Below the pieces are notes generated by a model. That model had not been told where the DNA came from, ran no database searches, and saw only the letters and a list, made by a program, of their open reading frames with translations. DNA of 8,703 nt from an uncultured Pirellulaceae bacterium. Lineage in GTDB: Bacteria > Planctomycetota > Planctomycetia > Pirellulales > Pirellulaceae. Below, one piece after another: positions 7,177-8,703 of this stretch. The stretch covers positions 1 through 8,703 of the forward strand of contig CAKQNH010000148.1 of NCBI GenBank assembly GCA_934255105.1, in the 5' to 3' direction. The translations under genes and the position numbers were made by a program. The stretch's first letter is position 1, and each line of letters starts with the position of its first letter.

Positions 7177-7190
7177 GAAGTATATACTTC
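7177..7190. promoter_or_regulatory. Perfect 14-bp palindrome, possible operator
   Basis: GAAGTATATACTTC is a perfect uninterrupted palindrome 50 bp before the ATG at 7240 and between the candidate promoter and that gene. Its symmetry and lack of a loop suit a dimeric DNA-binding protein better than an RNA hairpin. It also contains TATACT (7183-7188), which could instead be a -10 element. A palindrome this long is expected by chance about once in two windows of this size, so support is limited. Confidence 0.3.
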
Positions 7191-7239
7191 CAGAGGCGCT
7201 ATGGTGAGCTCGTTTGTTTCAAGCCAAAAAGGTCGGCTG

Positions 7240-7443
7240 ATGCCGAAAGCATTGTGTTTGATCGGGTTGGTAATTGCTAGCTTGGTCTTTCTAATATTCC
7301 TACTCGACCTTGTTCTCGGCCTAGCAGGCTTGACGAATATGGCGCCGTTTCGCAATGCGAGCATACTGATGGACATCATTTTTATGGTGGCATCCGGGGG
7401 CTTAGCGTACGTAGCTTGGACCACCTATGGCGAGCAACGCTAA
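7240..7443 (+). CDS. Small two-helix membrane protein, function unknown
   Basis: The 67-residue protein has two hydrophobic helices: about residues 5-31 (ALCLIGLVIASLVFLIFLLD onwards) and about 42-60 (ILMDIIFMVASGGLAYVAW), separated by a short loop TNMAPFRNAS. It ends in a polar TTYGEQR tail and has no signal-peptide cleavage motif, so it should sit in the cytoplasmic membrane as a hairpin. I recognise the general look of short planctomycete membrane proteins but can assign no function. The ATG at 7240 is chosen because the hydrophobic protein begins there and AAGG lies 7 bases upstream. ATG 7201, with AGAGG 4 bases upstream, would add 13 residues and is a serious alternative. Its stop codon overlaps the convergent fliS-like stop by 4 bp. 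Confidence 0.7.
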   Translation: MPKALCLIGLVIASLVFLIFLLDLVLGLAGLTNMAPFRNASILMDIIFMVASGGLAYVAWTTYGEQR

Positions 7444-7910
7444 ACCTCCAAGCTAAATCCACCGGGCAGCGAGTCGTACGCTTGGCACATATCTGAATAT
7501 ATCGGCTCTGCTGGTCCCTGCGCCATGGATTCACTACCCATTTTCTCAACCAGCATTCGCCAAGTCTCGGATTCGATAGCCAGCAGATCAGCCAGCACGC
7601 TCAGCCCGTCGCGATCTCGTCCCTGCTCTACTTCGAAAGCAAGTTGCAACAGATACAGATAGAAATCGGAGATCGAATTGCTCAGCGGATTGTCCGCATC
7701 TTGCACGCCATCCAGCAATTCTCCCAGGATTTCTCGAACGCGCAGCAACCATTGGCTCCCCATAGCGTCTTGCCCGGTCGCCCATAGTTGATCCACCATG
7801 CCGCATAGTTCCACCGAGCGTTGGATCAACATCCACCGCAATCGCAGTGGCGAAGCGGAAAGGACTTCTTGTTGCAGGTACGGATTGATGTCGCTGGGAT
7901 CAGGTAGCAT
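7440..7910 (-). CDS. fliS: FliS-like flagellar export chaperone
   Basis: FliS binds newly made flagellin in the cytoplasm, keeps it from polymerising and delivers it to the flagellar export gate. The 156-residue protein begins with the family signature NPYLQQEVLSASPLRLRWML (9-28), followed by helices with the expected spacing: RSVELCGMVDQL (31-42), QWLLRVREILGELLDGV (53-69), FYLYLLQLAFEVEQ (83-96) and LADLLAIESETWRMLVEKM (106-124). An acidic, Pro/Gly-containing tail of about 30 residues extends beyond the usual core. The ATG at 7910 has GGAG about 10 bases upstream. Neither fliD nor flagellin lies within the window, so the gene is separated from its usual partners. It converges on the small membrane protein gene with a 4-bp stop overlap. 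The call rests mainly on the N-terminal motif and helix pattern. Confidence 0.75.
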   Translation of the reverse strand: MLPDPSDINPYLQQEVLSASPLRLRWMLIQRSVELCGMVDQLWATGQDAMGSQWLLRVREILGELLDGVQDADNPLSNSISDFYLYLLQLAFEVEQGRDRDGLSVLADLLAIESETWRMLVEKMGSESMAQGPAEPIYSDMCQAYDSLPGGFSLEV

Positions 7911-8074
7911 GCCAAGCAGACTCCGGGAAGCTAGAATAGAAGTTCGCCAACTCTAGGGTTCATCGTACTGCTGCCAGCATTTGTTCAGCTCAAAACTTGA
8001 TCATTTATCGCTCCCCTGGGGACGCGTACGTTTGTAACGCTTACTCCAATTAAACGACAGACAGTTAACTCGCA

Positions 8075-8137
8075 GTAGCGGAAGTCGCCAAGACTTTCGG
8101 CCGGGGGTCTGCCGAAACTCTTGGCGAGTTCCGCTAC
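8075..8137. repeat. Interspersed palindromic repeat, copy C (full hairpin)
   Basis: The left arm (8075-8100) and right arm (8112-8137) are complementary at 24 of 26 positions with an 11-base loop, the most complete copy in the window. The two mismatches are G-G (8084/8128) and C-C (8094/8118). The first 23 bases are identical to the in-gene copy B. It lies between divergently transcribed genes, where no terminator is needed, and has no T-tract. This argues for a dispersed repeat and not a terminator. Confidence 0.8.
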
Positions 8138-8243
8138 GTAAGAAGCTTCAGCCTAGGAGCAAAAGACGACAATACAAATCCCACTATGCTAAGCATCGGC
8201 AAAAAAATGGCTGTCGCAACTTTGGCTGCGGTAACGCGTATTA

Positions 8244-8311
8244 GTGGCGAAGCCACGTCAGCACGTAGCCGTAGGTGTCAACCCACGGATTAGTTGTCAC
8301 CGCTTCGCGGT
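8244..8311. repeat. Cluster of three short palindromes
   Basis: Three small inverted repeats follow each other: GTGGC-GAA-GCCAC (8244-8256), CCGTAGGT-GTCA-ACCCACGG (8269-8288, 7 of 8 paired) and ACCGC-TTC-GCGGT (8299-8311). GCGAAGC in the first (8247-8253) is also the reverse complement of GCTTCGC in the last (8302-8308), so the block could close into one larger structure. It may be a second type of dispersed repeat, but no other copy lies in the window. Confidence 0.4.
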
Positions 8312-8416
8312 TGCAGCGAAAAGCCCTAGATGCCACAGTAATATGCCGGCAGATGCTAACAGCACAGTCAGCCAGTCGAGTCCAGTCGTCTTGAATTCCA
8401 AGAAAGCGCACATCCC

Positions 8417-8703
8417 TTGAAGTCTCCTCAGCGTACCGCGATCGAAAGCGTACACAATCCGCAGATCAAACAGGCGTTGCGACTGCGCGATTCAGGCACT
8501 CGTCGACAGGCTGGCCGCTTCTTGATCGACGGCGATCGGGAGATTGCTTTAGCCCTGCGGCATGGTATCGAACTGGAAGTCGTCTTTGTCGCCGCTGGAT
8601 CCGCTCAGTCGACGCGCGCTGAAACCGCCGCGCCGCTACAACCCGTCGGTCCTGCGGTGTTGTCTAAGCTGAGCTACGGACAGCGTGGCGCGGAGTCGGT
8701 GGC
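8417..8703 (+). CDS. SpoU/TrmH-family RNA 2'-O-methyltransferase, N-terminal part (cut by window end)
   Basis: The 95 complete codons in the window match the L30e-like substrate-binding domain that precedes the SPOUT (knotted) catalytic domain of TrmH/SpoU enzymes, which methylate ribose 2'-OH groups in rRNA or tRNA using S-adenosylmethionine. Visible landmarks are SVHNPQIKQALRLRDSGTRR (residues 11-30), GRFLIDGDREIALAL, LEVVFVAAGS, and LSKLSYGQRGAESV just at the edge, where the linker to the catalytic domain begins. The start is a TTG at 8417: the frame has a TAA at 8357-8359, and no ATG, GTG or other TTG occurs between that stop and the conserved SVHNP motif. An AAGAAAG about 11 bases upstream is a weak ribosome binding site. 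The catalytic motifs lie beyond the window, so the exact target cannot be given. Confidence 0.85.
   Translation, partial: MKSPQRTAIESVHNPQIKQALRLRDSGTRRQAGRFLIDGDREIALALRHGIELEVVFVAAGSAQSTRAETAAPLQPVGPAVLSKLSYGQRGAESV

Larger units (their letters stand above)
6879..7239. other. Divergent intergenic region between the class V enzyme and the small membrane protein gene
   Basis: These 361 bases separate two divergently transcribed genes and should carry promoters for both. On the + strand there is a reasonable sigma-70 candidate at 7033-7060 and a perfect 14-bp palindrome at 7177-7190, both listed separately. On the - strand I see no convincing promoter for the class V enzyme/coaD operon. The + frame is open from an ATG at 7033 through the membrane protein gene, but its first 69 codons encode no recognisable domain and are Cys/Arg/His-rich in a way unlike the rest, so I treat them as non-coding. 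Confidence 0.45.
7911..8416. other. Divergent 506-bp spacer with hairpin repeat and short palindromes
   Basis: No gene is supported here on either strand. The spacer lies between the leftward fliS-like gene and the rightward RNA methyltransferase gene, so promoters for both are expected. None is clear: the best flagellar-type match, GCGATAA on the - strand near 8004-8011, has no matching -35. It contains an 11-bp palindrome TCCCCTGGGGA (8012-8022), the long hairpin repeat at 8075-8137, and a cluster of short palindromes at 8244-8311. Confidence 0.5.

Noticed and set aside
7033..7239. Longer 136-residue form of the small membrane protein starting at ATG 7033
   Set aside because: The first 69 residues are Cys/Arg/His-rich with no domain, the ATG overlaps the best promoter candidate, and a good ribosome binding site lies before the ATG at 7240.
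8000..8040. Flagellar sigma-28 promoter for the fliS-like gene on the minus strand
   Set aside because: A GCGATAA -10-like string is present but no TAAA-like -35 occurs at the required 15-base spacing; the nearest, CAAA, is 19 bases away.
8075..8137. Intrinsic transcription terminator
   Set aside because: It lies between divergent gene starts, has no T-tract on either side, and its arm sequence recurs elsewhere, including inside a gene.

Overview
The window looks like a piece of a planctomycete chromosome, most likely from the Pirellulaceae (Rhodopirellula/Blastopirellula type). No taxonomic marker gene is present. The inference rests on the mix of genes: an animal-type UDP-glucose dehydrogenase, a FliS-like protein with a recognisably planctomycete N-terminus, a tiny two-helix membrane protein, and loosely packed genes separated by palindromic repeats. 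I read eight genes plus one cut by the right edge, and no mobile element, CRISPR array, rRNA or tRNA.

Left part (1-3417, + strand) is the tail of a surface-polysaccharide region. It holds a NusG/RfaH-type antitermination paralog (4-555), GDP-L-fucose synthase (849-1793, GTG start) and an animal-like UDP-glucose 6-dehydrogenase (2029-3417). The last two make GDP-L-fucose and UDP-glucuronate, precursors for exopolysaccharide. The NusG paralog is the kind of factor that keeps RNA polymerase going through such long operons.

Middle part (3373-6878, - strand) starts with a class III PLP aminotransferase (3373-4722, TTG start) whose 3' end overlaps the dehydrogenase tail-to-tail by 45 bp. A 375-bp gene-free gap follows. 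Then comes a two-gene operon, transcribed leftwards, in which a class V PLP enzyme (5607-6878) lies 5 bp upstream of coaD (5098-5601, coenzyme A biosynthesis).

Right part (6879-8703) contains a small two-helix membrane protein (+, 7240-7443) that overlaps a convergent FliS-like gene (-, 7440-7910) by 4 bp. A 506-bp structured spacer follows, then the start of a SpoU/TrmH-family RNA methyltransferase (+, from a TTG at 8417) that runs off the window.

The most notable non-gene signal is an interspersed repeat with core TAGCGGAAGTCGCCAAGAC. It occurs as two long hairpins (629-695 and 8075-8137) and as a half-copy inside the class III aminotransferase gene, where it is read in frame and adds residues to the protein. 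A second signal is a possible three-stem structure at 1894-1966 upstream of the UDP-glucose dehydrogenase gene. I see no convincing undescribed multi-gene system.
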